From NCBI GenBank assembly GCA_958421275.1, contig CATZLI010000007.1, forward strand, positions 62,001 through 126,000: 64,000 nt of DNA, given 5' to 3'. Below the pieces are notes generated by a model that saw only the letters and a list, made by a program, of their open reading frames with translations, did not search any database and was not told where the DNA came from. The stretch comes from an uncultured Collinsella sp. (GTDB lineage Bacteria; Actinomycetota; Coriobacteriia; Coriobacteriales; Coriobacteriaceae). The stretch's first letter is position 1, and each line of letters starts with the position of its first letter. The translations under genes and the position numbers were made by a program. This document shows, piece by piece, positions 24,353 through 32,760 of this stretch.

Positions 24353-25696
24353 CTACTCGGCGAAAGCCTCCTGCTTGGCGATTGCCTTCTCGGAAATCTT
24401 CATAAAGGGCAGGTAGACGGCCATGCCAATGACAATCTCGATAGCCTGCCACACGCCGGCGCGCCAGTCAAAGCCCGTAGCGAGCAGGGCATTGATGACG
24501 GGAGGCATGGTCCAGGGCACCTGGGCGATGCAGGGGCTGATGATGCCTGCGCAGGTAAGGCCATAGGTGATGCCGATGAACAAGTCGGGAAGGAGGACAA
24601 ACGGGATCATGAGCGGCAGATTGTACACGATGGGGTAACCGTAGATAACCGGCTCGTTGATGTTGAACAGACCAGGCAGGATAGCCATCTTGGAAACGGT
24701 CTCGGAAGCCTTGTTCTTGGAGAACAGGAGTGTGTCGAGCAGAAGCATGAGGGTGCAGCCCGAGCCGCCGATGAGGGCAAAGCTGTTAACGATCTGCATG
24801 TTCATGTAGTGATCGGGTTGGATGGTGCCACCGGCGGCAAAGGTAGCCATGTTGTCGACGATGAGCATGGTCAGGATCGGCTCGACGGTAGCGCCAGAGA
24901 TGGTGGACTGGTGAATACCGACGCAGAACAGCAGGTTAGCAAGGGTGTAGATGAGGATAACAGCCCACGGACCGGCGTTCATGATGCTCTTGAGCGGGTT
25001 GGAGATGCACGTGGAGATGATGGTGCACAGATCGGTGCCGGCGCACACGGCGAGCAGGGCTGCGGCAAGAGCGAAGACCGCGAGGTTAAGCAGCATCGGA
25101 ATCATGACGTTGAAGGAGTTGGAGACCGCGGGAGGCACGCCCTCGCCCAGCTTAACCTTGAGCTTCTCGACGCCAGAAATCTTGATGAAGAGCGAGACGG
25201 AAAGCAGGGCGATGATAATAGCCGAGAACAGACCGTTGGTGCCGGTGTTGGCAGTCGAAAGGGCGCCCGTGACCTCGGCGGAGGTGATCTTGTCGGTGAG
25301 CAGTGGGCTCGTGGCGGCAAGCGAGGCGGTGATCTGCTGCGGCATCATGATGACGAAGGCAGAGATGGCGACGACCACGCAAGCGAGCGGGTTATCGAAA
25401 CGCTTGTTCTTGGCGAGGCTGTAGCCAATCAATCCGGCCAAGATAATGGCAGAGACGTTGAGGGTGCCCAGCGTAATTGCCGAGCCCCACGTCTGAAGGT
25501 TGGCAAGGCCCGCCGCATCGAGCGGGAACAGAGGGAACACGACGTTGTTAATAAGAACCGCGATACCCGCAAGGATATAGAGCGGCGTGATGGTCGCGAA
25601 GGCGTCACGCAGGGAACGCAGGTGAACCTGGTTTCCCACCTTCGCAGAGACCTCGGCAAACTTGTCGAGGAAGCTCTTTCCGTTGTCACTGGCCAT
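24353..25696 (-). CDS. PTS cellobiose/beta-glucoside-type EIIC permease
   Basis: A 447-residue membrane transporter of the CelB family. It has about ten helices, GIHQSTISGATVEPILTML, and FNINEPVIYGYPIVYNLPLMIPF, the conserved NEP region that contacts the sugar. It imports and phosphorylates a beta-glucoside with the EIIA and EIIB encoded downstream. GTTAGGAGC precedes the ATG. It follows the glycosidase gene by 120 bp. Confidence 0.93.
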   Translation of the reverse strand: MASDNGKSFLDKFAEVSAKVGNQVHLRSLRDAFATITPLYILAGIAVLINNVVFPLFPLDAAGLANLQTWGSAITLGTLNVSAIILAGLIGYSLAKNKRFDNPLACVVVAISAFVIMMPQQITASLAATSPLLTDKITSAEVTGALSTANTGTNGLFSAIIIALLSVSLFIKISGVEKLKVKLGEGVPPAVSNSFNVMIPMLLNLAVFALAAALLAVCAGTDLCTIISTCISNPLKSIMNAGPWAVILIYTLANLLFCVGIHQSTISGATVEPILTMLIVDNMATFAAGGTIQPDHYMNMQIVNSFALIGGSGCTLMLLLDTLLFSKNKASETVSKMAILPGLFNINEPVIYGYPIVYNLPLMIPFVLLPDLFIGITYGLTCAGIISPCIAQVPWTMPPVINALLATGFDWRAGVWQAIEIVIGMAVYLPFMKISEKAIAKQEAFAE

Positions 25697-25816
25697 GATT
25701 GCTCCTAACTTTCAAATCCGGCCTTTTCCTATGCGCACGGTGGTCTGTCGCCCTCTGCCACCAGATGTGCCATGTGTTGCGCGCGGCGGCGCGCGGTCTG
25801 GGCGTTCGCCCGGTCG

Positions 25817-27217
25817 CTAATCAACCACGTGGGTCGTGGCGACCTGTTTGAGCCAGGCCGCCGACTTCTTAAGGCGGCGCTTGTAGCCGTCCATGAGATC
25901 GACCTCGACAAAGCCGTAACGATTCTTAAAGGCATTGGCCCAAGACCAGTTATCGATGACGGCCCAGTAGTGATAGCCCCGGCACTTGGCGCCCTCGTCG
26001 ATGGCCTTGGCCACCCACTCCAGGTGCTGACGTACAAAGTCGACGCGGTAGTCATCCTGGATGGTTCCTTCGGCGTCACGGTTCTTGTATTCGTCCATGA
26101 TGCCGATGCCGTTCTCGGAAACGAACCACTCAAGATCGGGGTAGTTCTTAGCGCAGTCCATGCCAAAGTCGTAGAGGCCCTGCGGGTAGATCTCCCAGCC
26201 GCGGCTCTCGTTCATAACGGCGTCGGGCCATACGTACTCGTCGGCAAAGTGCGGCAGGCCGTACTGGTCGACCTTGCTCGCCGGCGCCTGAACACGCGTG
26301 GGGTGGTAGTAGTTGCAGCCGAGCCAGTCGACAACACCCTGCTTAAGGATCTCTTGGTCGCCGGCGCGGAACGGGAGCTTAACGCCGCCCTCGGCCAGGC
26401 TGTCGAGCACGTCGGCAGGAAGCTCGCCCTTGGTGATGAGGTCGAGCCACCAGCGGTTGTTGATGCCGCTGGTCATGCGCACGGCCTCGAGGTCCGCCTC
26501 GCTGGGGTTCTCCTTGGTGTAGACCGGGGTAAAGCAGTTGATCATGCCGATCTTGGCATCGGCGCGAATAGCGCCCTCGTCATAGGCGCGACGATAGTTG
26601 GCCACGGCCAGCGCGTGCGCCAGCGAGATGTGATACTGCACGGTGCGGGCGCGGTTGAAGTCGTGGAGCTGCGGGAACCACACGCCCTCCTGATAGCGCT
26701 GCTCGGGCTCGACGATGGGCTCGTTAAAGGTGAACCAGTACTTAATCTCCTGGCCAAACTCGTGGAAGGCGACGTCGGCGTAATGTGCGTAAGCCTCGAC
26801 AACCTCACGGCTCTCCCAGCCGCCACGGTTAAAGAGGTAGGTGGGCATGTCAAAGTGGTACAAGTTGACAAACGGCTCCAAGCCGGCTTCGCGAGAGGCG
26901 CGGAACAACTCGTGATACCACGCGGCACCTTCCTCGTTGAGGTTGCCGTCGGCATCGAGCAGACGGCTCCACTGGATGGAAGTGCGATAGGTATCCAGAC
27001 CCAAGTCCTTCAAAATGCGAAGGTCTTCCTGGTACTTGGCCATAAAGTCATTGCCGGCGTAAGAGCCAACGCGGTTGTAGAACGAACCCAGATCCTGGAT
27101 GGACCAGGTGTCCCACAGGTTCTCGAGCTTGCCGCCCTGGTTCCACTGACCCTCAGTCTGCGGGCCGGACATAGCAGCGCCAAAGAAGAAGTCGTTGGGC
27201 AGCTGATACTGTGCCAT
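25817..27217 (-). CDS. GH1 6-phospho-beta-glucosidase-type glycosidase
   Basis: A 466-residue GH1 enzyme. The acid/base Glu is in WFTFNEPIVEPE and the nucleophile Glu in FVSENGIG. Context (PTS) implies phosphorylated beta-glucosides. The usual phosphate-binding pattern near the C-terminus (S-x6-K-x-Y) reads SWANAFKNRY: Ser and Tyr are kept, but Lys is one position early. This leaves phospho-specificity slightly uncertain. The ATG at 27217 has GAGGA 5 bases upstream. It is the first gene of the operon, divergent from GntR. Confidence 0.85.
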   Translation of the reverse strand: MAQYQLPNDFFFGAAMSGPQTEGQWNQGGKLENLWDTWSIQDLGSFYNRVGSYAGNDFMAKYQEDLRILKDLGLDTYRTSIQWSRLLDADGNLNEEGAAWYHELFRASREAGLEPFVNLYHFDMPTYLFNRGGWESREVVEAYAHYADVAFHEFGQEIKYWFTFNEPIVEPEQRYQEGVWFPQLHDFNRARTVQYHISLAHALAVANYRRAYDEGAIRADAKIGMINCFTPVYTKENPSEADLEAVRMTSGINNRWWLDLITKGELPADVLDSLAEGGVKLPFRAGDQEILKQGVVDWLGCNYYHPTRVQAPASKVDQYGLPHFADEYVWPDAVMNESRGWEIYPQGLYDFGMDCAKNYPDLEWFVSENGIGIMDEYKNRDAEGTIQDDYRVDFVRQHLEWVAKAIDEGAKCRGYHYWAVIDNWSWANAFKNRYGFVEVDLMDGYKRRLKKSAAWLKQVATTHVVD

Positions 27218-27253
27218 CAAAGTCCTCGCTTTCGTGTTCTAGAGCTTCCGGTT

Positions 27254-27339
27254 GGAGACGGGTTTGCTTTGGCAGGTTATCCGGCGCGGGCGCGCACCGG
27301 CCATACCGATATCCAACCCGCCAAAACAAAACCGTCCCC
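27254..27339. repeat. REP-like inverted repeat E (GGGGACGG core)
   Basis: GGAGACGGGTTTGCTTTGGC (27254-27273) is matched by an inverted near-copy ending at 27339 (minus strand GGGGACGGTTTTGTTTTGGC). The inner part is GC-rich. It lies 37 bp upstream of the glycosidase ATG, inside its probable leader. Confidence 0.65.
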
Positions 27340-27403
27340 AAACGGTCGATCCTGTTGTGCGGAAGGATTCCGTTCGTTGCTTAAACTATAGCGCTCTAAT
27401 TTT

Positions 27404-27491
27404 AAAAGTAAAGCGTCTTTTTCTTTTTTCTTTCTCGAACTTCTTAGATAAAAGTAATATGGATGCCCTGTTGAGGGTTATACTTACTTTT
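27404..27491. promoter_or_regulatory. candidate operator array for the GntR regulator
   Basis: AAAAGTAA occurs at 27404-27411 and 27450-27457, and inverted (TTACTTTT) at 27484-27491. This AT-rich stretch lies between the divergent glycosidase and GntR starts. Repeats of this kind are what a dimeric GntR protein would bind. The assignment is by position and repetition only. Confidence 0.5.
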
Positions 27492-27521
27492 TGTATTCAT
27501 ATATGTCGGAAAGGAGGTTCC

Positions 27522-28241
27522 ATGATTCCCAAATACGAGGCGATAGCTGCAGATATTCGTCGAAGTATCGAGGATGGCGCTCTTAAACCGGGCGACAAGC
27601 TTCCCACCGTCGTTGAGTTCTGTGAGCTCTATAGCGTTTCCAAAATCACTGTCAAACGAGCTATCGAGCAAATCACCGAGGAAGGTCTAATTACCAGCCG
27701 TCGTGGATCGGGTACCTACGTTAAGGACACGGCGGGGCTTCCCGGCCAGGCGTTTTTCCAGGGCAAAAACGACCGTGCCCAGGGTTTTTCGTATGAGCAC
27801 CGCGGGGAGAAGGTGACCTCGGTGGTCTATGATTTCTCGATTGTTAATCCACCAGCGGACATCGCAGCCCAGCTGGGAATTGCCGAGGATGACTTTGCCT
27901 ATCACATCGTGCGCGTGCGTCAGGCCGATGAGAAGCCCATCGTTATCGAGTACACCTACATGCCGCTCGAGCTGATTCCGGGCCTTAAAAAGAAGGACCT
28001 GTACGGATCGGTCTACCATTTCATCCGCGAGCAATGCGGGCTGAAAATTTCGAGCTTCCACCGTACCATTCGCGCCGTGGCAGCAACCAAGGAAGAAGCT
28101 GAGCGCCTGGACACCAAACCTGGCTCTCCCCTGCTCGAGCTCAAGCAGATTGGCTTTTTGGACAGCGGCGCCGCCTTTGAGTATTCGGTCTCGCGCAACG
28201 TTGGCGACCGCTTTGAGTTGCACAACGTAACATTGGCATAG
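27522..28241 (+). CDS. GntR/HutC-family transcriptional regulator
   Basis: A 239-residue regulator. The N-terminal winged helix (PKYEAIAADIRRSIEDGALK, then SKITVKRAIEQITEEGLI and the wing SRRGSGTYV) precedes a UTRA ligand domain that binds sugar phosphates in this family. The ATG at 27522 has AAGGAGG 6 bases upstream. Being divergent from the beta-glucoside PTS operon, it probably represses that operon and is relieved by a phosphorylated sugar. Confidence 0.92.
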   Translation: MIPKYEAIAADIRRSIEDGALKPGDKLPTVVEFCELYSVSKITVKRAIEQITEEGLITSRRGSGTYVKDTAGLPGQAFFQGKNDRAQGFSYEHRGEKVTSVVYDFSIVNPPADIAAQLGIAEDDFAYHIVRVRQADEKPIVIEYTYMPLELIPGLKKKDLYGSVYHFIREQCGLKISSFHRTIRAVAATKEEAERLDTKPGSPLLELKQIGFLDSGAAFEYSVSRNVGDRFELHNVTLA

Positions 28242-28315
28242 GTTTTTGTAGTCATACAGGCGCTCGTTTTGAACAGTTTTACGCGGCGCCCACGCAGCAC
28301 AATGGGGGTATGAAC

Positions 28316-29248
28316 ATGTCCGATTTGATTAAACTGACGCCGATCTTCCACGAGAAAATCTGGGGCGGCCGTCAACTCGAAACCGTATTTGGCTACGACA
28401 TTCCCGAGGGTCCCATCGGTGAGTGCTGGGCCATCTCGGCCCATCCCAACGGTGACTGCCAGATTGCGGAGGGCCCGTATGCCGGCCACACGCTTTCATG
28501 GCTGTGGGCCGAGCACCGCGAGCTCTTTGGCAATTGCGAGGGCAAGGAGTTCCCGCTGCTCATTAAGATTCTGGATGCCAAGGACGACCTTTCGATCCAG
28601 ATTCATCCCAACGACGAGTACGCCGCCGAGCACGAGAACGGCAGCCTGGGCAAAACCGAGTGCTGGTATGTACTGGACTGCGAGCCCGGTGCCACGATCA
28701 TCGTCGGCCAGCGCGCCAAGGACCGCGTCGAGGCCGCACAGATGATCGAGGAAGGCCGTTGGGACGACATGCTCAACGTGCTGCCGATCCACAAGGGCGA
28801 CTTTTTCCAGATTGATTCCGGTACCGTGCACGCCATCAAGACCGGCACGCTCATTTTGGAGACGCAGCAGTCGAGCGACGTGACGTATCGCCTGTACGAC
28901 TACGACCGCCCCGGCACCGACGGCAAGCTGCGCCCGCTGCACATTGAGCAGAGCCTGGATTGCATCAACTTTAACGCGCAGGCACCGACCGACGGTACCG
29001 TAACCACGCCCGAGGTAGATGGCGTAACCGAGCTCGAGTCCAACCCCTGCTACACCGTCGACCGCGTGCGCGTCGACGGCAGCAAGACCCTCGACCAGCG
29101 CTGGCCCTTCATGTGTCTGTCGGTCATCGACGGCGAAGGCACCGTCTGCGGCGACCCCGTCCACAAGGGAAGCCACCTGCTGGCCCCGAACACCGTCAGC
29201 TCCATCGACCTCGAAGGCAAGATGGAACTGATCATCAGCCACCTCTAG
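28316..29248 (+). CDS. manA: class I mannose-6-phosphate isomerase
   Basis: A 310-residue cupin isomerase interconverting mannose-6-phosphate and fructose-6-phosphate. Zinc-site segments are SIQIHPNDEYA, KTECWYVL and DSGTVHAI. It begins LTPIFHEKIWGG as in Firmicutes-type ManA. Two Met lie close together: 28316 is chosen because GGGGG is 7 bases upstream, whereas it is only 2 from the Met at 28310. It follows the GntR gene by 74 bp. Confidence 0.92.
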   Translation: MSDLIKLTPIFHEKIWGGRQLETVFGYDIPEGPIGECWAISAHPNGDCQIAEGPYAGHTLSWLWAEHRELFGNCEGKEFPLLIKILDAKDDLSIQIHPNDEYAAEHENGSLGKTECWYVLDCEPGATIIVGQRAKDRVEAAQMIEEGRWDDMLNVLPIHKGDFFQIDSGTVHAIKTGTLILETQQSSDVTYRLYDYDRPGTDGKLRPLHIEQSLDCINFNAQAPTDGTVTTPEVDGVTELESNPCYTVDRVRVDGSKTLDQRWPFMCLSVIDGEGTVCGDPVHKGSHLLAPNTVSSIDLEGKMELIISHL

Positions 29249-29273
29249 GTCGCAGCAACAACCAAAACGCAAC

Positions 29274-29309
29274 AAGGGGCTCCCCCGTCCACCAACGGAG
29301 GAGCCCCTT
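29274..29309 (+). terminator. terminator of manA
   Basis: AAGGGGCTCC (29274-29283) pairs with GGAGCCCCTT (29300-29309). The tail is only TTAT, so it is somewhat weak. Confidence 0.7.
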
Positions 29310-29390
29310 ATCCATATATATCAGCCCACCCGGCTCTCCAGATCAAAAAAGCGGACGAGCAGAGCGACGTTCGCAAGCAACGTTATCTAA

Positions 29391-29519
29391 GGACCTGGAC
29401 GGGCGTATGGGGCAACATCGATCGCGAGTTCCGCACGAGCCGGAGAGCACTTAATGTGCTCTCCGTGCGAGCAGGACTGCCCGAGCAGGCGATGTTGCCC
29501 CATACGCCCGCCCAGGTCC
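29391..29519. repeat. 129-bp nested long hairpin
   Basis: Outer arms 29391-29420 and 29490-29519 are inverted copies matching at 29 of 30 positions. Inside, GGAGAGCAC (29442-29450) and GTGCTCTCC (29456-29464) close an apical hairpin with loop TTAAT. It occupies the gap between the convergent manA and pcrA genes, 8 bp after the pcrA stop. No T-run is present and no coding frame is supported. Confidence 0.75.
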
Positions 29520-29526
29520 GCCGGGA

Positions 29527-32427
29527 TCACGACAGCTTGACGATCGGAGCAAAGCCCTTCATAAGCTTTTTGGTCTGGCCGGTCTTTTCGAATTGGACCT
29601 CAATCATGTCTCCGGCGACCGAGATCACGGTGCCCGTGCCAAAGGTCTTATGACTCACGGTATCGCCCGCGGCAAAGTCTTGCGATGCGCTGGCACGATC
29701 GACCTTGCGCTCCACCGTCGGGGATACCTTGGATGACGGCTTTTTGGCTCGCGGCGCGCCCGAACCAAAGGTCGAGGCAACACGGCCGGCGTCGGGCGAA
29801 ACCCCACGATGGCGCTCGGTGCCATAAGTGCTGCCGCCAAAGAAGTCATCGAAGCTCGATCCGCTGCGCGATCCAGAGCCGCCGGTCGAGCGCGTATGCG
29901 AGCCAAACACCTTGCCGCCATACATGTCCGAGCCCATACCCGAGCCAAACGTGCCACGACGATCGCCGCGCTTCTCCCAGCCCGTGCCCTCAAAACCGGC
30001 AGAACCGATACCGCTAAACTCGATGTCCTCAAACGGGATCTCGTTGAGGAAGCGCGAGCGCGGGTTGGCAGAGGTCGAGCCGTAGGTGCGGCGCGTAGCG
30101 GCGTAAGTCAAGAACAGGCGCTTGCGAGCACGCGTGATGGCGACGTAGGCCAAGCGGCGCTCCTCCTCGAGCTTGCCCGGATCGTCACTACCGCCAAAGT
30201 CGTGCACGTGCGGGAAGATACCCTCCTCCATGCCGGCCACGAACACCGCCGGGAACTCCAGGCCCTTGGCGGAGTGGATGGTCATCATGGTAATGGCATG
30301 CGTCTCGCCGGCCAGGGAATCCAAGTCGGAGCGCAGGGCCAGCCACTCCATGAGTGCCGGCAGCGCCTTACAAGTGAGCGGACCGTAGGTGCGCTCGATC
30401 TCGTCAGCATGCACGGCGCCCGCCGGCAGCTCAGTCGGCGCGGCATACGCGTTGCCCGCGATGGCGGCGGCCAGGGCATCCTGCGGAGAAAGCGCCGGAG
30501 CGGCCAGGCTATCGAGCGGATTGGAACCCGCGGCATCACGCGCGCCAACGAGCGCCTCAAACGAAGACACGGGCGCAGACGGGCCGGGCTCGGGCGCAGG
30601 CGCGCTCACCACAACGGGCTCGGGCTCAACGTCGGCGGACACATCGGCAACACCAGCAGCGCGCAGCTCTTCCAAGCTCTCGAGCGTGCCTTCGATATCC
30701 TCGTGCGTCTCCTCAAATTCGGCAGCGACACCCAGGAATTCCTGGATGTTCTCGGCGCGGCTCTCGGACTCCATGGTGCCCTCGGCGCGGAAAGCCTGCA
30801 GCAGGCCCGTCTTATCGACAATCATCTCGACGACGTCCTTGAGCTCGCCGTCCATGCGGCGACCCTCGCGCACCAGCGACACAAAGCTCGACAGGCCATT
30901 GCGCACCTTGGCGCTAAACATGCCGGTTTCGGCGCACGCGATCTCGCAAGCCTGGAAGAACGAGCAACGGTTGTCGCGCGCCAGCTGCTCAATCTTTTGG
31001 ATCGAGGTGGAGCCGATGCCGCGGCGCGGCGTGTTGATGACGCGCTTGACGCTCATCTCGTCTGCCGGGTTCACGATCATCTTAAGGTAGGCCATGACGT
31101 CGCGGATCTCGGCACGGTCGAAGAATCGCGTGCCGCCCACAATCTTGTAGGGCACGCCCGCGCGCAGGAACATATCTTCGAGAATACGCGACTGGGCGTT
31201 GGTGCGGTAGAACACGGCGATATCGTCGTAACTCGTGCCCTTGGAGTGCAGCTTTTCGATCTCGCCGGCAATCCAGCGGCCCTCGTCGCGCTCATCGCTT
31301 GCCTGGAAGGCCTGGATCTTCTCGCCGTCGCCCTCGGCCGTAAACAGGCGCTTGTCCTTGCGCTGCGAGTTGTGGCGCACCACGGCATTGGCGGCGCTCA
31401 GGATGTGACCCGTAGAGCGGTAGTTCTGCTCCAGCTTGACGGTCTTGCAGTTTTTAAAGTCCTTCTCAAAGTCCAGGATGTTGGTGATGTCGGCGCCACG
31501 CCAGCTGTAAATGGACTGGTCATCGTCGCCCACGACCATGAGGTTTTGGTACTTGGCGGCTAGCAGGTTGGCGATCTCGTACTGGACGTGGTTGGTGTCC
31601 TGATACTCGTCGACGCTAATGTAGCGGAAACGCTCTTGGTACTTGTCGAGCACCTCGGGGCGGGTGCGCAGCAGCTCGAGCGTGCGCACGAGCAGGTCGT
31701 CGAAGTCCATCGCGTTGGCGGCGCGCAGGCGGCGTTCCAGCTCCAGGTAGACCTGCGCGGCCTTTTTGTCGTTGGGGCTGTCGGCGGATTTGAGCATGTC
31801 CTCAGGGCCGATCATGGCGTTTTTGGCCGAACTGATCTTGCTGCGGATCATATTGATGGGGAATTGCTTTTGCTCGATACCGAGCGCCTGCATAATATCG
31901 CGCACCATGCGCTTGGAATCGTCGTCATCGTAGATGGTGAACTGACCGGTGTAGCCCAGCAGGTCAGCGTCCTCGCGCAGCATACGCACGCACATGGCAT
32001 GGAAGGTGCACACCCACATGCCACGGGTGCCGCTGGGAATGAGCGCCGCCAGACGCTCACGCATCTCGGCCGCGGCCTTGTTGGTAAACGTGATGGCAAG
32101 GATCTGCCAGGGCTTAACACCCAGGTCGCCGAGCATATGTGCGATGCGGAAGGTCAAGACGCGGGTCTTGCCCGAGCCGGCGCCGGCAAGGACCAGCAAC
32201 GGACCCTCGGTGGTCAGGACCGCCTCGCGCTGGGCGGGATTAAGGCTGTCGAGGTCGACGAGCGGCTTGGCGGGTTTGGGTGCCGGCGCGGGAGCGTCGT
32301 AGATGTCGAGCGGGACGAGCTCGGGCTCCGGCGCAGCGGGGGCGGTGTATGCATCGAGCGGCACGGGTTCCGGCGTGGGCGGCACGGGTACCGCGGCGTT
32401 CTTTTCCCAGGGCAAGGGCTGGGTCAT
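29527..32427 (-). CDS. pcrA: UvrD/PcrA-type DNA helicase
   Basis: A 966-residue superfamily 1A 3'-5' helicase for repair and replication restart. Walker A is AGAGSGKTR near residue 75, Walker B is VDEYQDTN, and later motifs include TIHSAKGLEFPAVFVAG and YVAITRARKRL. A Pro/Ala-rich N-terminal extension of about 55 residues precedes the core. A disordered Pro/Ala/Val insert of about 85 residues interrupts domain 2B (nucleotides 30395-30655). The C-terminus has the Tudor-like DTVSHKTFGTGTV. The start at 32427 has GAGGAG upstream. Confidence 0.95.
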   Translation of the reverse strand: MTQPLPWEKNAAVPVPPTPEPVPLDAYTAPAAPEPELVPLDIYDAPAPAPKPAKPLVDLDSLNPAQREAVLTTEGPLLVLAGAGSGKTRVLTFRIAHMLGDLGVKPWQILAITFTNKAAAEMRERLAALIPSGTRGMWVCTFHAMCVRMLREDADLLGYTGQFTIYDDDDSKRMVRDIMQALGIEQKQFPINMIRSKISSAKNAMIGPEDMLKSADSPNDKKAAQVYLELERRLRAANAMDFDDLLVRTLELLRTRPEVLDKYQERFRYISVDEYQDTNHVQYEIANLLAAKYQNLMVVGDDDQSIYSWRGADITNILDFEKDFKNCKTVKLEQNYRSTGHILSAANAVVRHNSQRKDKRLFTAEGDGEKIQAFQASDERDEGRWIAGEIEKLHSKGTSYDDIAVFYRTNAQSRILEDMFLRAGVPYKIVGGTRFFDRAEIRDVMAYLKMIVNPADEMSVKRVINTPRRGIGSTSIQKIEQLARDNRCSFFQACEIACAETGMFSAKVRNGLSSFVSLVREGRRMDGELKDVVEMIVDKTGLLQAFRAEGTMESESRAENIQEFLGVAAEFEETHEDIEGTLESLEELRAAGVADVSADVEPEPVVVSAPAPEPGPSAPVSSFEALVGARDAAGSNPLDSLAAPALSPQDALAAAIAGNAYAAPTELPAGAVHADEIERTYGPLTCKALPALMEWLALRSDLDSLAGETHAITMMTIHSAKGLEFPAVFVAGMEEGIFPHVHDFGGSDDPGKLEEERRLAYVAITRARKRLFLTYAATRRTYGSTSANPRSRFLNEIPFEDIEFSGIGSAGFEGTGWEKRGDRRGTFGSGMGSDMYGGKVFGSHTRSTGGSGSRSGSSFDDFFGGSTYGTERHRGVSPDAGRVASTFGSGAPRAKKPSSKVSPTVERKVDRASASQDFAAGDTVSHKTFGTGTVISVAGDMIEVQFEKTGQTKKLMKGFAPIVKLS

Positions 32428-32566
32428 GGGCGACTCCTCATCTGACGGACGGCGCGCCTGCGGGCGGCGCCATAGTTTGAGCCGTACCAGTATACCGAGC
32501 CGCGCGGACACCGGCGCAAATCACACCACGACTCCGTGCGCCACCGTCAGGCCCGCCCCAGCGGAT
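32428..32566. other. pcrA upstream region without a gene
   Basis: With the REP-like element and terminator that follow, this makes a 333-bp gap between pcrA and uppP. It must contain the pcrA promoter, but I see no convincing -35/-10 pair. Confidence 0.3.
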
Positions 32567-32599
32567 TTGGTGCAATGGGGTCAGGTTAGTCTGCACCAA
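32567..32599. repeat. small palindrome G (GGGGTCAGG core)
   Basis: TTGGTGCA (32567-32574) and TGCACCAA (32592-32599) are perfect 8-bp arms around ATGGGGTCAGGTTAGTC. The core resembles the GGGGACAGG of other REP-like units, but it is shorter and a weaker member. Confidence 0.5.
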
Positions 32600-32674
32600 T
32601 CTATTGACAATCACGAAACCGCCGATGTCATGGCAGCAGCAGCGAGCGACGGTCAGGGCGAACAAATTGGCATG

Positions 32675-32716
32675 AAAAGGGGGCGGCATAGACCTTTTGG
32701 TCATGCCACCCCCTTT
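32675..32716. terminator. intrinsic terminator downstream of uppP
   Basis: AAAAGGGGGCGGCAT (32675-32689) pairs with ATGCCACCCCCTTT (32703-32716). The minus strand continues with a short T-containing tail. It sits 45 bp after the uppP stop. Confidence 0.75.
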
Positions 32717-32760
32717 GAATGACAAGTTGTCGCCCTGGCCGCCGCGCAGCGTCGACTAAG

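Noticed and set aside
27254..27339. Possible CRISPR-like repetition
   Set aside because: There is one inverted pair, not an array of direct repeats with spacers. No cas genes or repeat-spacer pattern occur anywhere in the window.
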